Positions 17,082-25,870 are shown, counted from the first letter of the stretch. The stretch is 38,157 nt of DNA from an uncultured Pseudomonadales bacterium (GCA_937921865.1 CAKZWF010000002.1:1-38157), one strand, 5' to 3'. Numbers and translations: made by a program. Notes: generated from the letters alone by a model not told the origin.

Positions 17082-17822
17082 ATGGCAGGATCAGATCCAC
17101 TCTCTGTAGGTCCAGAAGACAGCACCGGCTACCGTCGCCCTGGTGGCGGTAAGCGGCGCCCGTCTGCCAGAGAGAAACCACCGCGGATGATTGGTATCAA
17201 CCTGATCCTCGCCCTGCTTGTGGCCGGTCTGGTGATGGCCGGCTGGTTCATCGCCAATCAGCATAAGCTTCTGGTCAATTCTCAACAGTCACTGACCCAG
17301 GCAGAAGGCCGGCTGGAACTGCTGGAAGATCGCCTCGTCGTCACCGATGCTCAATTAACCGATACCGGATCTGAAACCAAGGAACAGCTGGAAAACTGGG
17401 AATCTGAAATTCGCAAACTCTGGGCGGTTTCTAACGAGCGCAACAAAAAGTGGATCAAGGACAACGAACAGTCGATTGCCAAGCTCCAAAAATCTATCAC
17501 CGAATTCTCCGCCAGCAGCCGCGAAGTCAGCGCTGCAGTGGGCCGGCACGAGTCAGCCTTCAAACAGCAGCAGACCATCATCGATCAGTTGACCAGCGTC
17601 GAGTTACAGATGCAGCAGATTCTGTCTACCCAGCGTGACCTGGTGGATCGGGTCAATGCCAGCCGACAGACCGTGGCCTCGCTGCAGGCAGGTCTTGCCG
17701 GCAAGGTGTCCGATAATGAACAGGCTGTGGCCTCCATGGACGCCTATCGGGTGCAGAACAATAATCGATTGGCTGAAATCGAGCGTCGACTGGCCGGGCT
17801 GATGGGCAATCCTTCTCTATAA
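17082..17822 (+). CDS. Membrane-anchored coiled-coil protein of unknown function
   Basis: This is a 246-residue protein from ATG 17082, which has an excellent ribosome site (AGAGGAAAC directly before it); an upstream in-frame start at 17034 lacks one. A basic cytosolic N-terminus of about 40 residues rich in Arg/Lys/Pro/Gly precedes one membrane helix (about 44-62, LILALLVAGLVMAGWFIA). The rest is predicted extracytoplasmic and almost entirely heptad-like coiled coil rich in Gln, Glu, Ser and Lys. I recognise no enzymatic motif. The architecture (basic tail, single helix, long periplasmic coiled coil) recalls envelope-spanning scaffold or signalling stalk proteins. It sits between the PuuD-like gene and the HD-GYP gene on the same strand, 117 nt before the latter. 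Confidence 0.8.
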   Translation: MAGSDPLSVGPEDSTGYRRPGGGKRRPSAREKPPRMIGINLILALLVAGLVMAGWFIANQHKLLVNSQQSLTQAEGRLELLEDRLVVTDAQLTDTGSETKEQLENWESEIRKLWAVSNERNKKWIKDNEQSIAKLQKSITEFSASSREVSAAVGRHESAFKQQQTIIDQLTSVELQMQQILSTQRDLVDRVNASRQTVASLQAGLAGKVSDNEQAVASMDAYRVQNNNRLAEIERRLAGLMGNPSL

Positions 17823-17939
17823 CGCGGTCCTGACGCGACTTTACGAGTCACCTCTCAGTGGCTATGTGATCGCCGTCTACATTGCCGCGTTCGGTCAACG
17901 GCATACTTGCGCTGATGCTTTGCCAGGAATGCGCCGAAA

Positions 17940-19862
17940 ATGGCCAATAACGGTAGCGCGCCACCGCAGTTCTGCGTTGCTGGTGCGTCCGCCCTCAGTG
18001 CTCCCAATACAGCTGTTGCGAAACTGAGCGACGGGGTGCTCTGGCGCCTGGCTGAACAGGCCGGCTGGCAGTGTCGCTACGTCAATGCCTGCGACAGCGA
18101 TGAGATGGATGAATCTGTTGCTCTGGTGGAACTTCACGACGCCGGTGTTGATAGCATTCGGCGGCAGTTCCCTCATGCGCTGGTAGTCAGTGCCCGGGAA
18201 GATGCAGGCGCGGATCTGGTTCTGCCCGTCGTCGCGCCTGAGGCTGCGATGCGTCAGCTCCTCACTCACGGTGAGAATCACTGGCGACGCAATCTCAAGG
18301 TGATGTCTTTGTTCCGGGAGGTTGGTGCCCGTCGACAGCGAATGAGTCAGCTGGCGGATATAGGTCGCTCGCTCTCTACTCGAATGAACTTTGCTGATCT
18401 TCTGGAAGCCATTCTGAGGGAAGCCAGGATCCTTGCTGACTGTGAGGCTGGTTCACTGTATCTCGTCGATAAATCCGATGAAGAACACTCACTGGTATTC
18501 ATGCTGGCGCAGAACGATAAGGTTGAGATTCCATTCATGCAGCGGCGGTTGTCGCTTACCCGAGATTCTATTGCCGGCTATGTGGCTCTATCTGGCGAAG
18601 ATCTCGATATTCCCGATGTCTATCATCTGCCGGCCGATGCCCCCTACGAATTCAATCGCAGCTTTGATGAGCAGATGAATTATCGCTCCCGGTCGATGCT
18701 GGTGTTACCGATGCGCGATCATCGTGACCAGATTGTTGGAGTTCTGCAGTTTATAAACCGGCTCGAGCCGACCAGCAGTGAGCCAGTACCATTCGGTGAT
18801 GAGATCTCAGAGCTGCTCAAGGCTGTGGCCAGTCAGGCTGCTGTTTCGATTCAGAAAAACCAGTTGTTGAACGACATTCACAGGCTGTTCGAAAGCTTCG
18901 TGCAGGCGTCTGTCAAAGCTATCGAGCAGCGCGATCCCAGTACCAGCGGTCATTCTTTTCGAGTGGCAGAAACTACTCTGGCTTTGCTTGAGGATTTACC
19001 CAAATCGAATTTCTCACGATTCCATAACCTCACCTTCAGTGAGGAACATCTGCGTGAGGTTCGCTACGCGGCTCTGCTGCATGATTTTGGCAAAGTCGGC
19101 GTACGCGAAGATGTGCTGCTTAAAGCTAACAAGCTCAGTGATGAGCGCCTGGAGATTCTGCAGTATCGATTGGAGCTGCAGAAAGAACGATTGCGGCGCC
19201 GTGCAGTAGAACAGGAGCTTGAGCTGTTGCACCACGGCCCGGTGGACATTGACGTTGCAAGAAGACGCGTTCACCGCCAGCTGGCAAGTGAGCTTTCTCA
19301 GCTCGACGACTTCTATTCTCTGATTCTGCGAGCCAATGTTCCGAACGTTCGTGACGATGGCGATTTCAGGCATCTCGATGACATTAGAGATTATGCCTTT
19401 CGCGAGATTGACGGCACCCTGAATGGCCTGATCACAGATCTGGATCTTATGGCGCTTTCTGTACGCCGTGGCAGCTTGACTCCGGAAGAGCGGCGCGAGA
19501 TTCAATCGCATGTCAGCTATACGCGTGATTTCCTTGCTGTGCTGCCCTGGCCGCCTGAGCTGGCTGGAGTGCCGACAATCGCCGGTGCTCACCATGAGAA
19601 GCTCGATGGCAGCGGTTATCCTCTGGGCTTGGCTGGCGAACAGATTCCGCTGGCCAGTCGGGTCATGACGGTCTGTGATATTTACGATGCGTTAACGGCG
19701 ATGGATCGACCCTACAAGCGGTCTATGAGCCTTGAGGTTGCTCTGTCGATTCTTGACGATGAGGCGCGGCAGGGTCTGCTTGATGTAGACATCGTGCAGG
19801 TCTTCAAAGACAGCCGCGTTTATCAGCGCAGCGGCGGTAGTCTTTCCCATCAGGTAGTCTGA
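17940..19862 (+). CDS. GAF-HD-GYP protein, putative c-di-GMP phosphodiesterase with a large insertion
   Basis: This is a 640-residue cytosolic protein. Residues 1-130 are an unrecognised, receiver-like N-terminal region; about 140-310 is a GAF domain (LSTRMNFADLLEAILREAR, ADCEAGSLYLVD, GVLQFINRL); about 320-640 is HD-GYP. All expected metal and catalytic residues are visible: His338 (SGHSFRV), His381-Asp382 with Lys385 (LLHDFGKVG), His524, His551-His552 in HHEKLDGSGYP (GYP at 559-561), and Asp in VCDIYDALTAMDRPYK. The family degrades c-di-GMP to pGpG or GMP. The odd feature is the distance from Asp382 to His524: about 142 residues, against about 28 in a standard HD-GYP, owing to a charged, helical insertion near 398-510. 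The ATG is poorly spaced from an AGGA. Confidence 0.92.
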   Translation: MANNGSAPPQFCVAGASALSAPNTAVAKLSDGVLWRLAEQAGWQCRYVNACDSDEMDESVALVELHDAGVDSIRRQFPHALVVSAREDAGADLVLPVVAPEAAMRQLLTHGENHWRRNLKVMSLFREVGARRQRMSQLADIGRSLSTRMNFADLLEAILREARILADCEAGSLYLVDKSDEEHSLVFMLAQNDKVEIPFMQRRLSLTRDSIAGYVALSGEDLDIPDVYHLPADAPYEFNRSFDEQMNYRSRSMLVLPMRDHRDQIVGVLQFINRLEPTSSEPVPFGDEISELLKAVASQAAVSIQKNQLLNDIHRLFESFVQASVKAIEQRDPSTSGHSFRVAETTLALLEDLPKSNFSRFHNLTFSEEHLREVRYAALLHDFGKVGVREDVLLKANKLSDERLEILQYRLELQKERLRRRAVEQELELLHHGPVDIDVARRRVHRQLASELSQLDDFYSLILRANVPNVRDDGDFRHLDDIRDYAFREIDGTLNGLITDLDLMALSVRRGSLTPEERREIQSHVSYTRDFLAVLPWPPELAGVPTIAGAHHEKLDGSGYPLGLAGEQIPLASRVMTVCDIYDALTAMDRPYKRSMSLEVALSILDDEARQGLLDVDIVQVFKDSRVYQRSGGSLSHQVV

Positions 19863-19877
19863 GCGACAGTTCGATGG

Positions 19878-20528
19878 CTAATCCCAGTCATCGAGTACAG
19901 AAACCGTTACCAGATAGTTCTCGAATGAAAACACCACGCCGGTCTCGGTGATATTGGTCAGCACTAGATTTCCGAGCCGGTCGCCTTCGCTCAGACGTTC
20001 GCCATTCACTACCACGGCCCGCATGCTCGCGTCGTTGGCATAGAGGTGGGTAGAGAATGACAGCTCAGGGAATCGGCGGCGGGCTGCGGCGCTGAGACCG
20101 GCGAGGTTGGTATGTACCTTGGCCGCCAGTTTGGTTGGTGCGGGTGTGGTCCCGACCTGGCTGTTTGGCGCTTCGGCTGCATCAGGTTGTGTATTGGATG
20201 CTACGGGCTGTTTGTTAGCCGCCGCAGGCCGTTTATCAACCGCGGCAGCCTGTTCATCAACCGCCGCAGACTGTTTTTCAACCGCCGCAGGCTGTTCATC
20301 AACCGCCGCAGGCGCTACCTCATCAGCTGGGTTGGGGTCGGTGCTGCGGGGTGACAGGGGTCCGAACAGCCAGACCAGTACCAGCAGATTGCCAAGCAAA
20401 GCCGCGACGATCAGGTACTGTCCGAATCGGCTTCGGCGCTGCTTGTGCTGTTCAACAGCGAGTGAAGTGCGCAGATCCGGATCCTGTTCTGCTTCGGCTT
20501 TCTTCAATGCATCGAGAATGTATGACAT
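19878..20528 (-). CDS. gspB: GspB-like general secretion pathway protein B
   Basis: GspB/ExeB works with GspA/ExeA at the inner membrane to help the type II secretion secretin insert through the peptidoglycan. Its 216 residues begin with the family signature SYILDALKKAEAEQD. One membrane helix follows (about 38-55), then a low-complexity heptapeptide-repeat linker (AAVDEQP-type), then the conserved C-terminal periplasmic domain: LPELSFSTHLYA in the variant FPELSFSTHLYA, RAVVVNGERLSEGD and VVFSFENYLVTVSVLDDW. It starts 4 nt after the gspA stop. No gspC-M genes are in the window, so the main T2SS operon must be elsewhere. Confidence 0.93.
   Translation of the reverse strand: MSYILDALKKAEAEQDPDLRTSLAVEQHKQRRSRFGQYLIVAALLGNLLVLVWLFGPLSPRSTDPNPADEVAPAAVDEQPAAVEKQSAAVDEQAAAVDKRPAAANKQPVASNTQPDAAEAPNSQVGTTPAPTKLAAKVHTNLAGLSAAARRRFPELSFSTHLYANDASMRAVVVNGERLSEGDRLGNLVLTNITETGVVFSFENYLVTVSVLDDWD
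20200..20325 (-). repeat. 21-bp repeats encoding the GspB linker heptapeptides
   Basis: On the plus strand, units beginning GCCGCAGGCTGTTCATCAACC start at 20221, 20242, 20263 and 20284, with degraded units on each side (20200 and 20305). They encode a seven-residue linker repeat, A-A-V-(D/E)-(E/K)-(Q/R)-(P/S/A), in GspB. Confidence 0.85.
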
Positions 20529-20532
20529 CAGC

Positions 20533-22371
20533 TTAAGAGTTCAACCTGGGCGCCGGCAACCGCAGGCGCGTGGACAAACGTATCCAGGTGGCGGGTCCAA
20601 CCACACCATCAATGATCAGCCCTTCGCTGCGCTGAAAAGCAACCACCGCATCATGCAGGATCTCATCAAAGTAATTGGGTCTACTGCTGTTCAATGACTG
20701 ATCGGTTACGCCGTCGAGCTGCTGGCGCAACCAGCCAACGGTCTCATGAGTGTCCCCCTGGCGTATGCTGCCGCGGTAGCCGGGCGGTGTCTGCCACAAG
20801 ACTACATACGCTCCGAACCAGGCGTCCCTAAGTTCATGCTGCGTTACCCGCAGCTGCCTGCCACCCACACCAAGCGTCAGCTCGTCGTTGCGCATATGGA
20901 TCAGAGCGGCGTGATAAGGAGCTGCCTGATCATCCCACAGCTCCAGCACCACCGGCAGATCAGTCTGTTCGATGTTGCTCCAGCTGCCGTATTGAGAAAG
21001 ACATTGCAGACCCGCAGACGGAGCGAAATCACAGGGGATAGCCTCTTCTGCAACGCTCAGGTAGTCGGCTCCCCAACGCGCAAATACGGCTGCGTAGGCC
21101 TGGCGCTGGAGGTCATAGATACTGCCGGTTGGACGCACTGCTGAGCCAAACGGTGGTAAGGCGGCTGGTCTGCTGGCCGTTGGAGGTTCAGTGGCTGCCT
21201 CGACGACAGCAGCCGGTGCTGTTGGGGTGGCTTCGACGCTTTGGGCTGGTTCAGCATTCACGACCAGCGATTCTGCAGCAGCGGCCGAGGATTCGTCGAC
21301 CGGGTTCTCTCGCCCGTCTGGATCACTGGCGGTTGCAGCAGGCGCCGGGGATTTCATTGATCCTGTGGTGGCTTGTGGAGTAAACGGTACCGTAGCTATG
21401 ACGGGTTCTTCCAGGGTATCCACAGTGGGCTGTCCCGGTTCGTTCGGTAGTTTGTTCCCCTGTGCGCTCGTCAACGGCTCTTCCGGCTGCAGATAAACCC
21501 AGGCTATACCAGCGGCCGCCAACCCGATCAGGCTCGCGGCAAGCCATACTTTATATTCGGATTGCTCACCGAGCACTTCCCGCGCGGCCCGGCTGACAGT
21601 TCTCGCAGTGACCTTGTGCTGGTTTTCGACGTAGGCGCCGAGCAGCGCCCGATCAGCAATTACATTAATTATTCTCGGCGTACCTTTCGATAAGCGGAAC
21701 AATCGGCGTAACCCACCGTTGGTGAATATCTGCGGATGGCCGCCAGCTCTGCTCAGACGATGAGCAACGTATGCATAGCAGTCTTCACGATTCAGTGAGC
21801 CGAGGTGATAGCGAGCGGTGATTCGTTGCGCCAGCTGCCTTAGTTCCTGGCGAGCCAACAACTCGGAGAGTTCCGGCTGGCCAACCAGGATGATGCGCAT
21901 CAGCTTCTTTTCATCGGTTTCCAGATTGGTCAGGAGCCGTACCTGCTCCAGAACGGCAGGGGACAGATTCTGAGCTTCGTCGATGATTACCACGGTGCTG
22001 CGACCGAGCTGGTGGGTGCGCAACAGGTGTCTGTTGAGAGCGTCGATATACTGTTTGATGGTCTGGGTGGTCTGGGGGTCGTAGGGTACTCCCAGTTCCT
22101 GGCAAAGCGTCTCGAGGAGTTCGCGAACGGTCAGCCGCGGATTCAACACAAACGCGACGTCCAGGTCCTTTGGCGTCTGTTTGAGCAGATTTCGCAGCAG
22201 GGTGGTTTTGCCGGTCCCGACCTCGCCGGTGATCAGTACAAAGCCGCCGTGCGAAAAACCGTACATCAGATGCGCCAGCGCTTCTTTGTGGGCTTTGCTC
22301 AGATACAGAAAACTCGGATCCGGAGCGATCGAGAACGGTTCCTGACTGAAGTGGAAGTAGGCCTGATACAC
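20533..22371 (-). CDS. gspA: GspA/ExeA-like AAA ATPase with peptidoglycan-binding domain
   Basis: This 612-residue protein is anchored in the inner membrane. N-terminal ATPase: Y.FSQEPFSIAPDPSFLYLS, Walker A GEVGTGKTT (about 49-57), Walker B VVIIDEAQNLSP and LVGQPELSELLARQELRQL. A membrane helix near 278-296 (LAASLIGLAAAGIAWVYL) leads to an Ala/Pro/Thr/Glu-rich periplasmic linker, a domain containing C.x8.LQCLSQYGSW, and a C-terminal PG_binding_1 repeat (DAVVAFQRSEGLIIDGVVGPAT). Family knowledge: in Aeromonas, ExeA with ExeB multimerises on peptidoglycan and promotes ExeD secretin assembly. It lies 58 nt behind the acyltransferase gene and 4 nt before gspB; all three probably share a transcript. 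Confidence 0.94.
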   Translation of the reverse strand: MYQAYFHFSQEPFSIAPDPSFLYLSKAHKEALAHLMYGFSHGGFVLITGEVGTGKTTLLRNLLKQTPKDLDVAFVLNPRLTVRELLETLCQELGVPYDPQTTQTIKQYIDALNRHLLRTHQLGRSTVVIIDEAQNLSPAVLEQVRLLTNLETDEKKLMRIILVGQPELSELLARQELRQLAQRITARYHLGSLNREDCYAYVAHRLSRAGGHPQIFTNGGLRRLFRLSKGTPRIINVIADRALLGAYVENQHKVTARTVSRAAREVLGEQSEYKVWLAASLIGLAAAGIAWVYLQPEEPLTSAQGNKLPNEPGQPTVDTLEEPVIATVPFTPQATTGSMKSPAPAATASDPDGRENPVDESSAAAAESLVVNAEPAQSVEATPTAPAAVVEAATEPPTASRPAALPPFGSAVRPTGSIYDLQRQAYAAVFARWGADYLSVAEEAIPCDFAPSAGLQCLSQYGSWSNIEQTDLPVVLELWDDQAAPYHAALIHMRNDELTLGVGGRQLRVTQHELRDAWFGAYVVLWQTPPGYRGSIRQGDTHETVGWLRQQLDGVTDQSLNSSRPNYFDEILHDAVVAFQRSEGLIIDGVVGPATWIRLSTRLRLPAPRLNS

Positions 22372-22429
22372 ACCGTTTGCCTGAATGTCTGGTATTTGAG
22401 TCTGAACCCGTTGTCGCCGGATCAGCGGC

Positions 22430-23335
22430 TCAACTTGTGGGCTCCATGCTCACCGCTGGGTGTTGGTTAAGCAAGCGACGATCTTTCTCCTGCCAGATTT
22501 CTTCGACCCAGGCTTCCACCTGTGCGCGCCGGCTGTCCTGATCTTCTGCCGCATGGACGGCTGCGGGGATTTCCCGGCACTGAGCCCGAACATCGACACC
22601 TTTGCAGTCGCCTTTCAGGAAGTCCCAGAAAGTCGGGACACCGTTCGGGTAGTTGATGGTGACGTCGATCAGACAGTCGAGACGTTCTTCTAAAGCGCCG
22701 AGCACCAGGCTCATGCCACCACTTTTCGGGTTCAACAGGGTCTGGAAGCGGCCGTTTTGTGCGTCATGTTTGGCCTTCGTGAAGCGGGTGCCTTCGAGAA
22801 AGTTCAGGACGGTTGTGGGGTGATTGCGGAACCCCTCGCAGGCGTCAATGGTTGCCTGACGATCCAGGGTCAGCAGCTCGGGATTTGCGGCAATCTGTTC
22901 TCGACTCATGCGCCGAACATAAGGAAATCCGAGGCACCACATGGCCTGTCCGAAGAAGGGAATGAACAGCAGCTGGCGTTTGGTAAAAAATTTGATGGCC
23001 GGAGTGCGTCTCAGAATGGTCTGGAGAATCAGAATGTCCGGCCAGCTCTGGTGATTGCTGATCGCCAGGTACCAGCCGTCGCGATGCAGTGCTTCGGCGT
23101 TCACCCATTCACATTCATCCCGATAGATGCCCAGCAGCCGGAAAATCAGCCGGTTGCTGCCCACCCAGTAGTCGATGATGCGGTCCATTTTTTCTGTCAT
23201 CCAGGAAGCTGCCTGGCGCAGGCCGGTCACCCGCAGCACCAGGCGGACGAACGCCATCACAAACAGCGGCAGAGAAGCCAATACCAGGTTGCCGCAAACG
23301 AGAATAGACGACAGGATGCCAATCAGTGTTTTCAT
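22430..23335 (-). CDS. YihG-like 1-acyl-glycerol-3-phosphate acyltransferase (PlsC family)
   Basis: PlsC-family enzymes add an acyl chain to lysophospholipids at the inner membrane. It has 301 residues. Seen: N-terminal hydrophobic helix (about 5-32), block I NHQSWPD (His95, Asp100), KFFTKRQLLFIPFFGQAMW, block III FLEGTRF (Glu181-Arg184) and a conserved NPKSGGMSLVLGAL segment. The NHQSWPDI plus PKSGG pattern matches the E. coli YihG/LCLAT branch rather than PlsC itself. It is divergent from the aminopeptidase gene with only 27 nt between the two start codons. Downstream on the same strand are gspA and gspB. Confidence 0.9.
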   Translation of the reverse strand: MKTLIGILSSILVCGNLVLASLPLFVMAFVRLVLRVTGLRQAASWMTEKMDRIIDYWVGSNRLIFRLLGIYRDECEWVNAEALHRDGWYLAISNHQSWPDILILQTILRRTPAIKFFTKRQLLFIPFFGQAMWCLGFPYVRRMSREQIAANPELLTLDRQATIDACEGFRNHPTTVLNFLEGTRFTKAKHDAQNGRFQTLLNPKSGGMSLVLGALEERLDCLIDVTINYPNGVPTFWDFLKGDCKGVDVRAQCREIPAAVHAAEDQDSRRAQVEAWVEEIWQEKDRRLLNQHPAVSMEPTS

Positions 23336-23362
23336 GACTGTGTACTTACCATAGCTGTCCTG

Positions 23363-24628
23363 ATGGGTCTAATCCGTAAGCATCTGAATCATCTCCTGGC
23401 CCGCCGTCTGCGTTCTCAGTACCGGCCGGTGCGCAGCCTGGTGAGTCTGGCTGCCCTGTCACTGCTGGTGCTGATGTTCTCCGCGCTTGCGGGGTGCGAA
23501 AGTTTTGGCTACTACTCCCAGGCTGCAGGCGGACAGCTGCAACTGGTCTATCAGCGCCAGAAGGTCGATCAGCTGCTGGCCGATCTGCGCTCGAGAGAAC
23601 TCGATGAAGCTGAGCGGGCGCTTTTGTTGCAGCTGGAGTTGAGCCAACGGATCCTGCAGTTTGCGCAACGCGACCTTGGTCTGGACGTTGGCAAACGCTA
23701 CCGGACCTACGTTGCCCTGGACCAAACCAGTGTGGTCTGGAATCTGTTTGCAGCGCCGGAATTGTCGCTAGAGCCTCGAACCTGGTGCTATCCGTTTGTT
23801 GGCTGTGCGCCATATCGAGGTTATTTCGATCGTGCTGATGCGCAGCGTTATCAGCGCAAACTCGACGCTGAGGGCTTCGAAACCTATCTGGGTGGGGTGG
23901 CGGCCTATTCGACCCTGGGCTGGTTTGATGATCCGCTGCTCAGCTCATTTATCCACTGGCCGGAAGCTAACCTGGCGGATCTGCTCTTTCATGAACTGGC
24001 CCACAGTCGTGTCTGGGTCAAAGGTGATGTTGCGTTTAACGAGGCCTTCGCCAGTTTTGTCGGCCGCGAGGGGATGGAGCAGTGGCTGGTTGCGCAGGGT
24101 GGGGAGGCGCAACTCAGCGCTTTTGTCGACAGGCAAACTGCCCGGCGGCGTCTGCAGAGGTTGCTTCAGGAGGTCAAGTCGGCATTGGCAGATGTGTATC
24201 GCAGCGAGGTTTCGGACGTTACTAAAAGACGCGAGAAAGACAGGATTCTCAGCGCTGCCAGAGTCTGTTTCGCGAAAGCGCCAGAGCATTTCGGCGGAGA
24301 ACGCTATCTTCGGATCATGAGCGCGCTGAACAATGCTCTGCTGGTTTCCATTGCCACTTATGACGATCAGGTTCCCGCGTTTGCGGCGCTGTTCGAAAGT
24401 TCCGGTGGATCCTGGCAGGCCTTCTTCGCTGCGGTGGAATCGCTGGCAGAGCTCGATGCACAGGATCGGTTGCAGAAGATGCGCAAGCTAAGTGAAGGTC
24501 AGGTAACAGATCACGCTGATGATGACGGCGCCGATGATATTCAGTGCGAAGCCTTCGCGCGCCATGGTGTCGATGCTGACTCGCCCGGTGCCGAAAACAA
24601 TGACGTTAGGCGCGGTGGCGACCGGTAA
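23363..24628 (+). CDS. Putative zinc aminopeptidase lipoprotein (PF10023-type)
   Basis: ATG 23363 gives 421 residues. A basic N-terminus, a hydrophobic stretch and a lipobox LAGC (near residue 45) predict an exported lipoprotein. The metalloprotease motif is HELAH at 210-214, followed by the third ligand Glu227 in FNEAFASFVG. The family is annotated as a putative aminopeptidase; substrate and role are not established to my knowledge. A much longer upstream open frame (from 22757) is antisense to the acyltransferase and is not used. The last 46 or so codons run 141 nt into the convergent transporter gene and are Asp-rich, consistent with a lost original stop. The conserved part of the protein appears complete before that tail. 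Confidence 0.85.
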   Translation: MGLIRKHLNHLLARRLRSQYRPVRSLVSLAALSLLVLMFSALAGCESFGYYSQAAGGQLQLVYQRQKVDQLLADLRSRELDEAERALLLQLELSQRILQFAQRDLGLDVGKRYRTYVALDQTSVVWNLFAAPELSLEPRTWCYPFVGCAPYRGYFDRADAQRYQRKLDAEGFETYLGGVAAYSTLGWFDDPLLSSFIHWPEANLADLLFHELAHSRVWVKGDVAFNEAFASFVGREGMEQWLVAQGGEAQLSAFVDRQTARRRLQRLLQEVKSALADVYRSEVSDVTKRREKDRILSAARVCFAKAPEHFGGERYLRIMSALNNALLVSIATYDDQVPAFAALFESSGGSWQAFFAAVESLAELDAQDRLQKMRKLSEGQVTDHADDDGADDIQCEAFARHGVDADSPGAENNDVRRGGDR

Positions 24629-25870
24629 CATGAATGCGCAGGATGCCGACATCGCTGCTGGAATCATCAGTAGTTTGGGGTCAATGCCTGCCCCCAGCGC
24701 ACCTGCCGCCAGGATCGGCATCAGCAGCGTGGTGGTTGCGGTATTGCTGGTGGTTTCCGTCAGGAAAGTGACGGCCAGGCAGACGACCAGCATCACCAGA
24801 AGGATCGGCAGCGTTGACAGTCCGGATAGCGCATCGCCGATGGTCTGGCTTAAGCCCGATGCGGTAAACGCGGTTGCGATGGTGATGCCTGCGCCAAACA
24901 GAATCAGCATTCCCCAGGGGATTTTGTTGGCCGTTTCCCAGTCAAGAAGCTTCTGACCTTTACCATCCGGAATCAGAAACATCGCTGCTACGGCCAGCAG
25001 CGCAACCATGGCATCGTTGGTCTGCTCCAGACCAAACAGTCCACTCCAGCCGCCGAATGGTTGCTTGCGGGTAATCCAGCAGAAGGCGGTCAATGCAAAA
25101 ACCAGAGTCACCCGGACCTCGGCTGTCTGCCAGGCTCCCACTTCCGGCAGCTGCACGGTGCCCTGATGAGACAGCCGCCGGGTCAGCCACAGGGCCATGA
25201 TCGGCACAAAAACCGCGACCACGGGAAGTGCCCAGCTCATCCAGGTCAGAAACGGAATCTGTTCACCGATGGCGGTTTCATAGACACCCATGAAGACGAC
25301 GTTTGGCGGGGTTCCAATTGGCGTGCCGATGCCGCCAATACTCGCGGCGTAGGCGATCCCCAGCAGCAGTGGTATCGGCAGATTGGGATCTTCAGATTTT
25401 TCCACCACGGCCAGTGCCACGGGAACCAGCATCAGCGTGGTCGCAGTGTTGGAAATCCACATGCTCAGAATGGCGGCTGCAGCCATGAAGCCGAATACCA
25501 GGCGACGGCTGGAGGTGCCGCCGAAGGCTTTGACCATGCTCAGAGCCAGACGTCGGTGAGCACCACTTTTTTCCAGTGCTGTCGCCAGAATGAAGCCGCC
25601 CAGCAGCAGCAGAATTAATGGGCTGCCGTAGGCGTTGGCGACCTGTGAAGGCGTCAGAACCTGGAGCAGCGGCAGCGCACCAAGCGGAATGAATGAGGTC
25701 GCCGGGATAGGTATCGGCTCGAATACCCACCAGACTATGCAGATGACGGTCACCGCTGCGGTCAGCGCAGCGTCAGCAGAAAAACCACTGGCCGTCATGA
25801 GGTATGCTGTAATAACGGCGACGATGGGCCCCGCAGGAAGTGAGATCTGCTTGATAGAATAGGTGCCCAT
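24488..25870 (-). CDS. DASS-family (SLC13) sodium/anion symporter
   Basis: This inner-membrane carrier imports dicarboxylates, sulfate or related anions with Na+. ATG 25870 gives 460 residues; a longer frame to 25954 adds 28 residues with no membrane or family features. Seen: about 11 to 12 hydrophobic segments, WWVFEPIPIPATSFIPL, the first SNTATTLMLVPVALA motif, the IGGIGTPIGTPPNVVFMG loop, the second TETTSNTATTTLLMPIL motif and the C-terminal MLPVATAPNVIVFGTGRV. The two SNTAT motifs are the Na+/substrate sites of the VcINDY fold, which supports function. Substrate cannot be decided from sequence; carboxylates are the most common for this branch. Confidence 0.92.
   Translation of the reverse strand: MGTYSIKQISLPAGPIVAVITAYLMTASGFSADAALTAAVTVICIVWWVFEPIPIPATSFIPLGALPLLQVLTPSQVANAYGSPLILLLLGGFILATALEKSGAHRRLALSMVKAFGGTSSRRLVFGFMAAAAILSMWISNTATTLMLVPVALAVVEKSEDPNLPIPLLLGIAYAASIGGIGTPIGTPPNVVFMGVYETAIGEQIPFLTWMSWALPVVAVFVPIMALWLTRRLSHQGTVQLPEVGAWQTAEVRVTLVFALTAFCWITRKQPFGGWSGLFGLEQTNDAMVALLAVAAMFLIPDGKGQKLLDWETANKIPWGMLILFGAGITIATAFTASGLSQTIGDALSGLSTLPILLVMLVVCLAVTFLTETTSNTATTTLLMPILAAGALGAGIDPKLLMIPAAMSASCAFMLPVATAPNVIVFGTGRVSIDTMAREGFALNIIGAVIISVICYLTFT

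Noticed and set aside
16742..17181. Minus-strand frames that read the 21-bp array as heptapeptides (YLVAGGA and SLAALTW types)
   Set aside because: Their other half is antisense to the puuD-like gene or the coiled-coil gene; the openness follows from the repeat length being a multiple of three.
22757..23362. Long in-frame upstream extension of the aminopeptidase gene (would give 623 residues)
   Set aside because: It is antisense to the well-supported acyltransferase gene; the lipoprotein signal and lipobox place the start at 23363.
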